The translations under genes were made by a program, and so were the position numbers. Positions 13,201 through 28,200 of a stretch of DNA of 64,000 bases are shown one piece after another. Positions within the stretch are counted from its first letter, which is position 1; every line of letters starts with the position of its first letter. Below the pieces are notes generated by a model. That model was not told the DNA's origin and did not search any database. It saw only the letters and a program-made list of their open reading frames with translations. Source of the DNA: Lepisosteus oculatus (Eukaryota; Chordata; Actinopteri; Semionotiformes; Lepisosteidae). The DNA is taken from positions 9,233,001 through 9,297,000 of the forward strand of contig NC_090703.1 of the NCBI RefSeq assembly GCF_040954835.1, given 5' to 3'.

Positions 13201-16200
13201 GCACTAGCTGTGGTCCTGGATACCGAATATCAGAGGATGGACATCAGTGTGAAGGTATGGAAATTCCAAATGTATAAGGCATGCTTATACAGTATGTTTT
13301 GCAATATCCAATTCTTCTGTTCTCCAGGTTGCTGACTGCTAAGGATGTTTCTTAACACAGTGTTTTTTCTTATTTCCTCTTTGATTCCTTATTATATTAT
13401 GCACATTCCCTAACTTTGAGTTCTGGGTTAGCCAGCACTGTGTTGACTCTTTGTCTTCAGAAAGTAAAGTTTATTTCTTTTTTCACTCTAATTTAATACA
13501 CTATCCTCCTAGCTGCATAAATAAACTAATTTAGCACTCGTTCAAACAATGCTAGATTTCTAATTAGTTCCAGGTGTATCTTCTCACTGACTGTGAGTTT
13601 CTTGGTGGACAACCTGCAAAGCTTTTCTCCTGCCTTTTTATCTTTTTCTTCTGAGTTATTTTTTCTCTTGTTCTTTTGTCTTCTGAACTTTTTGTCTTAG
13701 ACATTGACGAGTGTGCTGTGCCTGGTGTTTGTTTTAACGGAGTGTGCAACAATAATCCAGGGTCCTACTCCTGTATCACCTGTGGGACTGGCTACAGGCC
13801 GTCTGCAGATGCCAGCACGTGTGAAGGTAGAAGAGCCCTATTAATCAAGAACTGTCATTAAATTGTCATTAAATAGACCTTTTAATCTTTGCATTTCCAT
13901 TTTAAAGTATCCAGATAGTTACACTATTTCTAAAAAAAAAATCGGAAAGTTCCCAGGTCCCTGAACCAGTAAAGGCAATCATTCGGATCACAATTGGGAA
14001 GCAGCAGTGTGGTGAATTTGTCAGGGCTCTGCACTTGAAACTAGAGGGTTGTGGGTTTAAAGATTAGTTTGGGCTCCAGTAAAATGCGCATTAGTGTAAA
14101 TGGATACACATTAAGTTGCTTTGGCTAAAAGCATCAGCAGTATAAATGAATAAAAAATAAGTAAATATACTGAAAGCTTATCAATCCTTATAAACCTACA
14201 GCCCAGGCTTGGTGATGAGCTGTCATTAGTTGATGGCAAATAGAATTCTCCAGATACCAGTGCATAATTAGCCAAGTCCAGATGGTTTTTCAATGGGCTT
14301 GAGTTCATTAGAGGATAAATGGCTTGTAGAAGCTAGCTATGTGGCTGCGCTGGAGCCAGTAAAATGACAGTGTTATCACTGAGAGGTGCCATCTGACTTT
14401 ATGCTGCTGTGGATGCTGTTCATCACAATGTAAAAAAATGGCAGGTAGCTCAACCTTGCGGGTTCTTGGATAAACTGTCCCCATCCATCCCACACAGGTT
14501 AAACAATTATACTAGTGAGTTGAGGTGATAATATTGGAAGAAAAGTGCCAATATCAAAACATAAACAGAGAAATAAAATGTATTTAATGCACACCACTGA
14601 TTTGTGAAAGATATAATTGCCCCTCATCCTTATAACAAGATCCTACAAATGTCTGTTTCATTTTTAGTTTTCAAGTGGTTGTTTTAATACAGGACTGTAT
14701 TTTTGTCTGTCTTCTACTCTTCCTCTCGAAGATGAAGACGAATGTCTTCTGCCTGGGGTCTGTTCCCATGGTAACTGTGTCAACCTGGAAGGCTCACACA
14801 GGTGCAGCTGTAACCTCGGTTATCAGGAGTCCCCAGACAGTAAGAGCTGTGAAGGTAGGCCTGTGAAAATGGTAACGATTTCCTAATGGAAATTAGGGGG
14901 GACATGTACCCATTCCTGAGTACAAATACAGGCCACCACACTGCTTTTTCTTGGTCACACTAATAAATACCCTTCCACAATTTCCAACACCACTACCAGT
15001 CCAGTAACCTCTTGGGAGTACATCAACATAAGGCCAGGTTGGTGTTCCTCAAATGAAGCTCTTTAAGGCCAAAGTACCCTTTCTTGTCGGGATTGTCAGT
15101 ATCTGAAATATAAATATTGACTAATTTTGTTCACATTTTTGTGCAATTAGACAGCACCGGCATTCCAATATATTGTTTTATTATGTATTGAGAACAGGAC
15201 AGCTACTGTATGTCATTATGCTCTCCAGTCTTTACCTTCATATGTCCAGCTGATTCTCAGATGTGAGACTGTAAAATGGTATAAGGGCTTTTCCAGCTTC
15301 TCTGTGATATATAGTACCTTCAGCTAAAGAGTGACCTCACTCTCAGCCAAAGTAATCTGTTCAAAACAAGTAGTATGAGTTTCTTTTATTTCATCCTGCT
15401 GTTCATACCTTAAGTGAATCTGAAATTCCTGCTGACATGAATGAAAAGGAATAATAATGTGTGATATACATTGTATTTGTGTGCTTGTCATTAATTTTCA
15501 TCATCTGTTTTCATCTTTTTGTCCTCTAAACTTTGTCTTAGACATTGACGAGTGTGCTGTGCCTGGTGTTTGCTTTAACGGAGTGTGCAACAATAATCCA
15601 GGGTCCTACTCCTGTATCACCTGTGGGACTGGCTACAGGCCTTCTGCAGATGCCAGCACGTGTGAAGGTAGCAGGGCAGCATTTAAAGAGATCTCATTAT
15701 GTTGACGTTTTAATTCTTTAACATGCCTGATGTTTTACTACCCACTGGTAATCTAAACTCACTTGGCTTTGTTTCTGTCCCTGTATTTCCTCAGATGTGG
15801 ACGAGTGCTCTTTGGCAAATGTGTGCCCAGGCAGGCTGTGCAAGAACACCCAGGGCTCGTTCTACTGCAGGAGCTGTGAAGAGGGCTATGAGCTGTCAGA
15901 AGATGGCTACGGCTGTGAAGGTAGAATCACATGGCCAGGTTGCCCAGCTGCGCATGCAGGCTGGCTGTAATCTCTGAAGTAATGGCTTGATAAAGCTTTT
16001 GGATCTCTGAGTTACTACAAACATTCCGGAGAGAATAAGATACAATCGTTTTCGGTATTTGTTATAAAAATAATAAACTTTCTCTAAAGTCCAAATAAAG
16101 CATTCTTGTTTAACATCATTGATTTTTTTTCCCCCAGTCTGGGCTCCATTTGAGCTTGGACAGCTTTATAGCTGCCTTGTCTAGTGTTTTTACTGATGGA

Positions 16201-19200
16201 TTGGTCTGTCAGCCAGCATCCATCGACTGTCTGAAATCATCAGATTGTGAATAATGGGTTTTCTGTTTACACTAAGCTAGCTATCTCTTAGCATTTAATT
16301 ATGAATGGCCAGAATCATTTATTGTGTTTATTTTGAGCACAAATTGTTTTGTTTAGTCAGTGGTTATCTGATTAACTGTAAGCACTGTTTTTTTCTATAT
16401 TTTTTTCATTGAAAATTTCTGTTATGCCCTATTAATGAAGATGTGTTATTAAATTCCTGTGAAAACATATCTGCGTTGCACTTAGAAGGGCAAATATTAT
16501 TCTTAAAAAGAATACCATATCTTCACAGCTTTCTTATTTCACAAAAACATCATCGCCAAGAGCTTCATTTATTAACTTTCTGAGGTCTAACATTTGGGTT
16601 GGCTCTTCCCAGGCTGGCAGTGTTCTGTGGTGATGCCTGCGCTGCTGCCTGGTGATGAGCACCATGCCAAGATCCTTCTGCGCTGTTTGTCCCCCTCCCT
16701 CCTGTTTGACTCTGTGTCACCCGGTGTGTCTTCACAGATGTTGATGAATGTCTCTCCCCGGGGGCCTGTCCCACCGGCGTCTGCTCCAACACAGAAGGCT
16801 CCTACACCTGCACAACCTGCGATGGAGGCTATAAGCTCTCTGCCGACAAAGGGAGTTGTGAAGGTATTTGCATAACGCATAACACGCTCATATTAAGGGT
16901 GGAATGGAAGTATTTTTAAAGAAGACTTTTTTTCAATAACCAATGCTCGTTTACTCTAAAGCAGAACATAACTACAGTGTAGCAAAGGGGTGTTGACCAT
17001 CCTCATTGCATAACCTCTTTTGAGGGTTCTCTTTATTTACTTGTCACTCCTGAAAATGTGTTTTGTTTATGCATTTCTGCATTTACATTTTCCTTATTCT
17101 TATATGTTAAAACATTCTTAATGTTATTATTAGTATTAGTCTTTTCTCACTTGTTCTGGATCCACACTGTCATCCTTGCTCTGTTTGTTCCACCATTTCG
17201 TGTCAGCCTCAGCGCTGGTTTAAATGGAGGCTCACCTGTCCATCAAGAGGAGCAGGGGTGGAGTTTAGGGGATTGAAGATGGCATGGTGTAGTAAGATAG
17301 TCTGGTCACAGTCTTTCTGGTGTAACCTGGTCTGTGTGTTGCTAGTAGTATATTCCTTGAAGAAACATAAAGCAATGTATTATTTCTGTTGAATGTATTT
17401 CCCTTTTGTAAATGCACAAGAGAGCACTTTTTTGCACAAGAACACTTTAAACAATTGTTTGCACTGTCCTTTTGACTGACCTATTTTTGACTACTATTTT
17501 TGGCTACCCCTGGACTTACTGGGTAAGTAGGTCATGAACTCTGAGACAGTGCTGGACAACAGGATTGCTGCTCCTCAGATTTAAAACCATTGTGGAATTA
17601 TTACTGACAATCAAAAGCACGAGACCTTTGGTGCTCACAGCTTCCGTGACTTGTGAATGATTCTCTGTCACAGCCTCCCTGACTTGTCCCCCTTTGCCGT
17701 CTGCCTGTGTAGATCAAAACGAATGTGATGATGCTGACAGCTGTGTTGGTGGAGATTGCATTAACACCCCTGGGTCCTACAGCTGCTCCTGTCCTCACGG
17801 CTATGAGCTCATTGATGGTTCCACATGCAGAGGTACTGAGAATGGAAGCCTCCCATGCAGTTAGGGCAGATTTATTATTACTTTCTTTTGCTGCTTCTAT
17901 TAAAAGCACCTTGTGTTCAACAAAAGGCCATGCCCTTAAAAAAAATGCGTAGTTTGTGTTGTTCATATGGTAGAGTGGTAGAAAACAAGAACATAGTTAA
18001 GGCAATAATTTAACGCAATACAATGGCCAAAAACAAAGTAAGGCACAGAAATCATTACAATTCTAGGATAAGAAGAACAAGTACAAAAGAAAAGTATGGA
18101 AATTAAAAAACTATTACAAGGCATAGAAATCATAATACCAATCCAATCTACAGGTGAAGTTTGAACAGTAGGATGGTGGAAGGAAGTCAGGAATACTTTT
18201 AGATAACTTGTTCCTTCACAGGAGTACAAGGAAAGAGAAAATCAGTAATTAACCTGACATTGTTAGCTGGCACTGTTTTGTTGCAGAGCACCAATCATTG
18301 CAAGAAATTCAGTTGGTATTTGTTCTTTTTTTCAGACGTCAATGAGTGCCTTAGCCCAGATATCTGTGGTCTAAGTGGAGAGTGTCTGAATGCAGAAGGC
18401 TCCTTCTTCTGCCTGTGCTCCCCTGGCTACACCATCGTTGGAGATGGAATGGGCTGTCAGGGTAAGGAGGCAGAACCAGCCACCCCACACCAAGCAGAAT
18501 CTTCTCTTGGGTTCAGAAATTGAGGGTTCACACAGCGTTTCTCTTCAGTCCCAGACAGCCTCCTGTAGTGAGACCTTTTCCATCTATTACCCTGCGCTAA
18601 AGACTTGCCAGTAACTGGGCAGGACAGACATTCCTGCGTTCCGAGTATGCCTAATGCCTGCTTGGGTGCCAGTTTGTTTAACCTAAGAAATACTTGTTTC
18701 TCTCTGGAGAATGAATAAAGAACAAAATAATTCAATACTCCCAATTGTATCTGGCCAGACATCAAGAGTCAGCTTTGATGTTGTGTGATTACAGGAAATT
18801 TTGACACCATTCCAGACTCACTCACTCCCTCTACAAGCTCACACCAGTATTGAATAAAGGTTCCCAGAAATTCCAGTCTAATACAGTCTAAGACAAATGC
18901 CTTCACCTCTGTCAGTTCAGTACACATTTTATTGACTTTCCTCTTATTACAGTCTGATGTATTTTTGTGAGTCATGTTTGTTTATGAGTTCAAGTTTACT
19001 TTTACCACATATAGCACATTTTTCAATAGTTAGGCACAGTTCCCTTCTACCTAGTGTAAGCAGAATAATTTTAAAAACATAATTATCTTACATTAAATAA
19101 CTGTTTTTATACAGTATATTTTCAAACTCTTTTAAGTTTCTCCACATTCCTTATTTAAAGGACGGTTGTGGTTTTGCTTTTTTGTTACCCAAAGCAATTT

Positions 19201-22200
19201 GCTGAAAATTGTTACAGAGATTTCAGCTCTCTCCTCACCCATGTGCAGTATGTACTGTATGTTTATTGGTATCCTAGGCCACTGTATGTCCGTTTCACTA
19301 GGGCACACTATATTCTCTATTTTGATGTTTAAATCTAGAGTATATTATTATATAGTTATCTTGATGTAGAAATGTAGATTTCTAAGATTTGTAATGGTCC
19401 CAGTTTGCTTAACTGTCTTAAATTATTGAGATCAGTAGTCATTTCATGACATGACATAGACTTTTCAAAAATCGCACCCTGTTCCTGTTTCTGCAGGGAC
19501 GGTATCAGCAACATGTGAAGTAGAATCTGATCCTCACCTTTCAACCTGTATTTAGAATCGGTCAAGTTATGATATTTTATGTACTGTAGTTTTGATATCA
19601 CCATGGGCTATATACTTCCACATCTGTAGGATTGTGAAGATGAACTATATTGTGATGTGTTTATTATTATTTTGAGTTTTGGTTCTTGCTGTCCCAGTTT
19701 TATCCAGTTTAACAAAAATATGGTACATTGCTGAAAGCTGGACCAGTTTGTTCAGTATTCTCACAATGAAACTCATTGTTGTGGTAAGAATAAACTTATA
19801 ACAGAATTGGATCTTGGCACCTAAATTGCAGACAGTTCTCATCTTTCAAAGAACAATTATCGTAAGGGGGGAAAACGTATTTTGCATACTAGAAATATGC
19901 ATCGAGAGTGGCTTGACTGTCCATGTGCCAAGTTTACCAGTTAGGGTCTATGGTCTATGCAATGTGTCAGGCATGTATTAAAGAAGGACCTTCATTTTTC
20001 TTTTTTTGACACTGTGTCCAGATCCAGGTGTTTGGTAAATCTGCAAGTAGGGACCTGGCAACATTTGAACATTGTTAAATTCTCCCCAGGGGTCATTTGT
20101 CTGAAGCAAGAGACAACATCTAGAACATTGTATTATTCAATGTGTATTGGCTCACCGCCACTGAAAATATTGCAGTTTAATTATCCAATAAATCAGTGGA
20201 ATGGAGTATTTTTATACCGCCTACTTTACATGCGACATTTACAGCTATTGAGTGGACAGGGTAAAATAAAAGCTTTTGCTTATTCTTGACTGCAAGAGCA
20301 GAGTGGAGCGGGATTTCATGCTGTGCTCAGAGTGATTTAACGAAATGACAGGGCAAGTTAAATCAATTATGAACCTTTCAGCGTGCTCCTGCAGGTTGGA
20401 AAAGTCAGTGACTGTGATGGCAATAATGAAATCAGGTGTTGCCTAATGAAAGGGCTGTGGGATGATAGTTAAAGTGTCAACTTTCATAAGCGTGCAAAAA
20501 GCTTGCACCATATTTAAGCACCAACACAGAGTTCACCCTTCCTGTCACCTGGTTCCTACATGTGTATTTGGCTCACATCTAGATTTTCAGATTCCTGATG
20601 GATTATTGCATTCTTTTTTCAGTTGCATAGCAAAGGTAAACCTGTTTTTTTAAACAACTAATAATCACTTGTATAAGCAAAATAAATATTAGTGCACATT
20701 GGAGTGGCCTGTTAATTTCTTAATTCGTAACAGTTAATTTAGTGGACACTAAAAAAATTATTGGAGATGCTTTTAAAAAAAACTCACAGTACTGTGCGAT
20801 AGAACATAGCATAAAATGTTTGACCAAATTCACAGAGTACAGGACTTTTGCACTGGAGTTGCAGTATAAAGATGAATCTTTTAACTGGGTTTAAAAAAGT
20901 CCACGGTCACAGAGTTTAAAGGATTTTGGCAATGAGTTGAGTTAAACGCTTGTGGAGATACATGACGGAGGGCTCTATAGTTACCTTGTGTGGACAGGTC
21001 TCGGATTAAGTGCTGGACTGTACCCATACAGTAAGCCCTTAAGGTTCCCTTGAGCAAGACTGTTATGTGATGTCATCTTTATGCAGTTTTTCTTTTGATA
21101 AATTATAGGAAGTATGGTGGTTCCTAATCACATATTAAAGCCAACCTTTGTCGAGATGCAGATCTCCAGTATAGCTGAGCCCAAGGATAGCAGTAGAGAT
21201 GGTGGACAACAATGTTGAGGATTGGTAGAATCCGGAAGCTGACTAGAAAACTTTCCTGGCCTCTTTGAGATGAGACTTGGCCATCTCTCTCTTCTCTTTC
21301 TCTCCTCACCAGATGTGGATGAGTGCAGTGAGGGAACCATGTGCTCAAGAGGACAATGTCTGAACACAGACGGGTCCTTCCAGTGTGTATGTGAAACAGG
21401 ATACAAGTTCTCACATGAAGCTGGTGACTGTGAAGGTAAGAACAGGTGGATATCATTGACATATCACATTTCCCAGTTTCCCCTGCTATTTGACCTTGTT
21501 TTACCCATACACTATTCTACAATGTTTTTCTTACTTTATACAGAAACAATTCTACAGTGATCTAGTGAAATTTTCTTTGAGGCCAACATTGTTAATCTTA
21601 TTATTACTATTACTTTTGTTAATTTTAGTATTGATATAACTGTCAAATGAAAAGTCAGACAGATGATGTTTATTGGAATGCACACCAGACATTGAGTTCA
21701 ATTACAAAATGGTATGTTGGCAGCTCATCAAAAGTCTACCTTCAGATGTTTTTTTAAAGATTCTTATCAGTGGATATTAAACATTTCTAAAAGGCAGGCA
21801 GGGCTTCTCATTCAAACTAAGCTTTAGAGCACTATACTAATGACAGTAAAATACTAGTGGAGGTTATGAGTGATGTGTTGATGCTCATAACATATACTGT
21901 ACATGATCTTTTTCCGAATTGCTTCTGGCACATTAATCTACATCCCCACATCAGCTTTTACTATTTTTGTTGTTTGTATGCTTTTTACAAATAAAATAAT
22001 TTAAATTATATGTAGTTGCTTTCTTTAAACTTTAAAAGTGCTAAGAGCAGATATCCTCCATACTTCAGAATATTCATTACTATACCGAGGTACTCTGTGG
22101 TGTTCAGTGTTACAGTAGCACAGGTTAACAGGGTTTGTCAGATCTGCAGATGAAACTTGTTTTGTCCATAATCCAGTATCACAAAATATATCAACATTTT

Positions 22201-25200
22201 ATGTGAGGTTGTCCAAAACAGAATTGTCTATACGGCTTTCATTCTAAACAGTACAGAAGCCAAAGGGAAACCACATTTACAGTATACCATGCAAATTGAT
22301 GTGAAAACCATCCAGTAGAAGGGCAAAACTTAGAAACGCTTAACTTTGCTCAAGACAAAAAGGACAATAAATTTATGGCAAGAAGCACTTTATCACATAG
22401 GAAGGGGCTATTGCTTTGTGAAGTCCTCATGAGCCAGTGTGGGCACAACTCTAGCACTGGTAGTAGATTTCTTTTTTATTTAGTAGTTGATGGAAGTGGT
22501 CTTGAAGTGTTGCTGCTCTTACAGATGTATGTTTTCTTCTCACAGCAGCTATCTGAATGTCAGCTACAAAACTAGATATTCATCTGGATTGTTGAAGCGT
22601 GACGTGCTGCATCTATGCTTTGTCTCTGTGGCTCCATCAGCGGGACTCTGTACTGTATGTCCACCTTTCCACTTCAGGTGGTGAAACTAGCCACTCAAAT
22701 AAATCTTCCATCAGGGATTATGAATTACCCTGCTGTGAGGCAGAAGTGTTTTTCCCTTTGGTGGTTCTTTTCTGTTTCTTCAGAGGTTATTAAATTGCTG
22801 TAAAAATGTTTGCCTTGGAACCGGCCAGCCTGGTGCCTGTTTTGAGCTGCGGCTTTGTAGGAAGGGAGAGACCCAGCCTGTGACCCTGTGCAACTGTTGG
22901 TCTTCCCAGACATGGACGAGTGTAAGGAGTACGGAACTGGGATCTGTGGCACCTGGCGCTGTGAGAACACGCTGGGATCGTACCGCTGCTTCATGGGCTG
23001 TGCGTCAGGAGTCTATGGGGAAGACGCTAGAGACTGTGGTGAGTACAGCAGCTTTTCTGCAAGAGTCCACTGTATGCAGACAGAACTGACCATGACCTTG
23101 TCAAGCCCCACCAATTTCATACCTCAGCAATGCACGTAGTATGCATGATGTGATGGGCAGGTTCTTGCTCACTGTCAGTTCCATTTAACGACTCGTGCAA
23201 TGCAATAGAGTTTCCGTAAAAAACATTGTCTTGCGTTGCTGGGTTGGAGACCACATGGCAAGTGTCTGTCAAAAAAGTCTTGCATGCAGAAAAAACACAT
23301 AATCAGATGTGAGTGGTTGGACAAAGACGAGGATGAGGTGGGGGTGGGGCATATCCTTCATATCATACACTTTCAAATAGCAGCTGTCATTAGAAAACAA
23401 TGAAAGAATAAGGGGACCCCATCTTTCTAACAATGACAATAGAGTGCCAGAGGCAACAGGAGTAATAAATGTTGATCTAAGTTTTCCACTGAACAACAGA
23501 TTCATGTTACATTGAGCTGGGCGAGGGACTGCACACCTGCTTCTCCACTGGCACAGAGCTGACTGTTCACTGTCAGAATTGTATGAAAGAAATGTGTTTT
23601 GTCTTTTTCCATGGAAAACTATACTTTAATATGATAAAAACAGGTGTGACTATTGGAAAGTAAATACTTTGTGTATGTGCAGGGCAATTTATTAATTTCA
23701 TTGTTTCTATCTGAGAAGTCTCAGATAATCATGTGGAAGGGCTGAAAGTATTTTGATGGCAACAGTCTGTGATGAATGCGTGTGAAACCACATCATCTAG
23801 TTAGAAGAAGTAAAACTTGTGTTTAACCATAACAACCGTACAATAATTGACAGCAAATTCAAAACTGAGTCCTTAGGAAAACTACTGTAGATTTCTAGTG
23901 AGAGGTCTTCTGACTTTAAGCTTTTGCTTAAATATCCTTTGCATATCCTTTCCCCTGTCTTTAAAGCCTTAATCAACTAAAAACTGAAACACATAAAAAT
24001 GCAGGTCAACCAAAATCTCATTTAAGAAAATTACTTTACCATGGGCTCACATGGCCAGTAACCACATAGGCAGCCCAGCCGGAAAAAAGAACAAGAATTT
24101 TGGGACAAATAACCGAGATATGGAGATGACTCAAGAAATCATTCTAGGTAAGTGTAGCACAATTTAGTGTAGTTTTGGGATAAAGTATGATACAGTATAA
24201 AGACCCTTTGGTGAGCAAATCAGGGAGAATTTTTTTTCTCAAAATCTCTTTGAAAATCCATACAAATGACTTCCCTTTTAATATTCCATTGCGTGTGACA
24301 AAGAGCCTCCTGTGTTTCCTTATAAAGAATAAAATGCTGTGTTAGAAAATGGAAATATTTGGAATTAATGTATATTTAAACACCAGTACGGAAGCAATAT
24401 TTCTGAACCCTAGAGGTGCAAGCTCTACAACATCCAATTGTCAGGCATTTCTCAGAATCCATGTCTATTAAACAAAGACTTCTTTGCTGCTAACCCATGC
24501 AACAGGTGTGCTGCCTTTAAACATCTAAGAGAATTGCATGGAAACTCATGATGATCAAAAAGATTGATGTATAGTAGAAATATCGTAGAAACAGACATTT
24601 CATTGATTAATAGAGGTTTTTCGTCCGATGTGCCTGGCTGGATTCATACAGTAGCATGCTGTACGTGAAACCAGAATTCAGGGGTTTATATTTTAAGGAT
24701 GCCAAGGCTGATGCAGCTGTAAATGATCTTTTCCGTATTAATATCTTGCTTAAACAGAGACATTTTGTCTGAATCCCTTGCTGCTGCTGAAATGTTATCT
24801 AATATAATAAAAGGATTTACAACAGTTAATATACAATGACCCACTTTTGTTATATGATGGCCAGCTAATTTGCTAGCCCTCTTTTCTATGCAAGGCTCAA
24901 ATGTCAAGTTCTAAACCTGTTGCTGAAAGTTTTACAGACTTTGAACATATGATAAAGTACAGATAAATGCAGATGTAATTTGTCTTTTCACCAAAATTTA
25001 TTTTTCTAATCTTTTTTTTAATAGTTTCTAATCTTTCTAAATTTAACAGCAGAGTGCAGTCTGTGTGTGCATATTTTTTCGCATTTTGTCTATAGTCAGC
25101 TGGCACTGGCAACTGGCAGAAATGTTTACAGATTTCAAAATTTAGTGTAAAGGAAACATGAACACACAAGTACAATAAAACACCTTAAATTAATGACAAC

Positions 25201-28200
25201 AAGCTTAGCACAATAAAGCTGAAAGTACTGCGCAAAATAAAAAATGAACTATTATCAACTACGTAATATTATTAGTTAAAATTAAATAATATCAAGCATA
25301 GGAGAAAGATGTAATGTTAGCCAATGGGCATATGTTTTATTTTTACAGTGAAAAAATAAAAATACAAAATTGCCCACAGTTAAGTGAAATGAGCAAATTC
25401 TATTAGAAGTCTGACAATTAAAAACATTAGTGCAATACAGTATAAGGTAAGGATGAAGGATGTACTGTTGTTGAGAGCTGCGAGATTGCAGGTGCTGTCT
25501 AATCAGATGGCTCTGGAACACTGAAATTTGGTGTGGGATTAAACTGGGAAATGTGGGAACTGCCCTAATGCATTACTAAATGCAAGAGAGGAAGGGAAAA
25601 GACAAGTTGAGCAGTGGGTGAAGCATGTTGCCGTAAGGTTTTATTGCCTCTGCATGAAATGCTATCTTCTGTGGTTCTGTTGAAAGTGCAGCTGGATGTA
25701 TATCTTGTAAACTGGCCCTTAGAATCACATCTTATAAAAGACAGACGTTTTTAGTATCCATGAAAGCAATGCAGTTGTCACTAGTAATAGTATATGTAAC
25801 CCTTGTCTTGCATTAGAAGTCCTGCTACTGTTTTGTGGTGCCAGCTGTCCTTGAGACAGAACTTTCTCCAGGCTGTGTATGCAGTTAGTGCAAGGAAAGA
25901 ACACTTTGTACTGTCCGGGAAATGTAGTTAGATTTACAGACCTCAGACCTAAGTTATTTACCTGACACCGCCAACACAGGGGTTTTAAACAATGAGAATT
26001 TGTTCCAAACCCCGTTGAAAGCGTTGTCTTCTGAATAACATGTTGCTTAATTTTTTTGCTCAGCAATCATAATGAAGAAACGAAATTTCAGACCTTGTAA
26101 TTTCTGATTTCCCACGAGAAATGAAATATCTGTAATGGGTTGTTTTTGGCTCTGCTTTCTTAGTTTTTTTCAGTCATAAAACAAAAACAAAAACAGGGCT
26201 ATTTCAGCAAAGCCTTGTTATAACTGCATCCCTGTCTTCTAATGGCTGGGCATCACCCTGCTATAAAGCTGGCCGCTAGCAGTTCTCAATCAGGAATGGG
26301 CATGGTAACACAGCAGCATTATCCTTAGTAAACAGACTTGAAATAGGTCAGTTTGCTATGTCAGTCCCACAGTACCACTATAAGATGGGTGTTAACTCAG
26401 GGAAATGTTTTTGCGTTTACAATGGGATCATTGACCTCTTGCTCACTGGCTTAGATTTTTATGGAGTGATCTGTAATGGGAAACAAATGAACAAGTAGGA
26501 TGTTCAGCAAGTGATTGAGACATTTAAACTGAAAAATTGAGATATTTTTTCAGTTTAAACTTTTGCCTTGTACTTCCAGGTCAGATGTTAAAAATAACAC
26601 TTTTTCTTGTTTCTTAAATTATGAAAATGTCCAAAGAACTGATCTGAAATGCACAACGACCTGTGGCTTCAAGGAATACTTTAAGCGAAGTAAAAGAAAT
26701 TAGCGTTTGGACCCCAAGTTCTACAGTATAAAACACACTTCTTGAATGTATGAATAAGCCCTCCAGATGGAGACAATCTGCTTGTCAAGCGCTGAGGGAA
26801 TAAGAGATCAGTAATAACAGAAATGCAACAGCAGAACCTCAGCCACAGAGGTTAGTATTCAGTGCAATGTGCTGCACATTAATAGTGGGTGTGTGTGGGT
26901 CTTAACTCATGGTTCTGTCAAACGTAACATATTTCCAAAAATGTGCTTACAATATTAAAGCAATGAAGAATAATTCTTTTGTTTGGTAGAGGGGCACTGG
27001 CCAAGTTATTAATGCGGTCACATGGATAGCTCAAACTTTTGTTTCTCGGTTTCTTAACTTATATAGGATACTCCACCCTCCATCCGCACAAACTGCTTGG
27101 CAAGACATTGCTCAGAAAAGCATCATATTCCATGCGGCTCCTTTCTGTAGTTAGTAACGCCATCTAGTGGTGGGGCGTGTTAAAGCCTGCTCCTCCTGTC
27201 AAGTTATGACTGGCAGAACGAAACTTGTCAGCATGAATAAAGACTGGCTTCATCTTCTCGTACATAGCATACAACAGGGGCCCGGCGTGACAGAGTGTGT
27301 CTGATATTGCCATTATTTTGATGAATTTCTGTGGCCTGAAAGAACAGTGATGATTTTATCCAGAACATCAGATTCTCTGAAGCGAATAAAGAATTGTTTG
27401 CGAAGAAAATGTTAATATTGTTGTTAGTCTTTTCTCACTTGCAAACCAAGTGCAGCTTTTCTCATTACTGCTTTTATATTGGACTAGAAGTTTCTAAAGA
27501 ACTGTTTGTGGGATTGTGGGATTGATTAGCCTTGTTGTGCAGAAGAACAACAGCTTTTTATTGGCTTTTAAAGATTGTTCAGCACAGCAGTACAGCGTGC
27601 ATTTGGAATCTCTAAGAGCTTCTTTAGAATAAAGAAGCGAGCTGAATAAATGGTACTTGGTGAGCAACAAACCTTAATCAGTCCTCCTTCATCCTATTTA
27701 CAATACAAACCCCCCTTATTTATTAACTTAAATATTTCAATTGAAAGCTAAAGTCTTGCAAACAAGATGAAATACAGAACTTAATCTGCAAGAAAAGTGT
27801 CAGCAGCTGCAGTGAGTTTCCTCATTTACTGTAGTGTTTTAAGAGTCCAAGCTTGAACTCTTTTCTTTCAAATCTCTAGACTGGAGTGCCACATTGTACC
27901 CAGTAATTCTCTACATTTGTATCATCCAGAAGGAGTCTTAGCGAAGTGGGAGAAGGGTGTGTATGCAAGCTCATAAACGTTTTCTTGTTCAGCAGTCAAT
28001 CATTGTTGAAGTTCAATCCAAGACTGGTGTTGCCACTTCTAATTCCAGTCGTGCCTTCTTATTGCAGACCACAGCGTTTCTGCATTCACTCTGGTGGAGT
28101 TAAGCCAATATCTGAATCTCAAGCCTCCACAGCACTGAGACCTCCTGTGCTGTTAAACCTTAAAAAGAAGCAACAAGGATATCCTATACCTATGAAAGAC

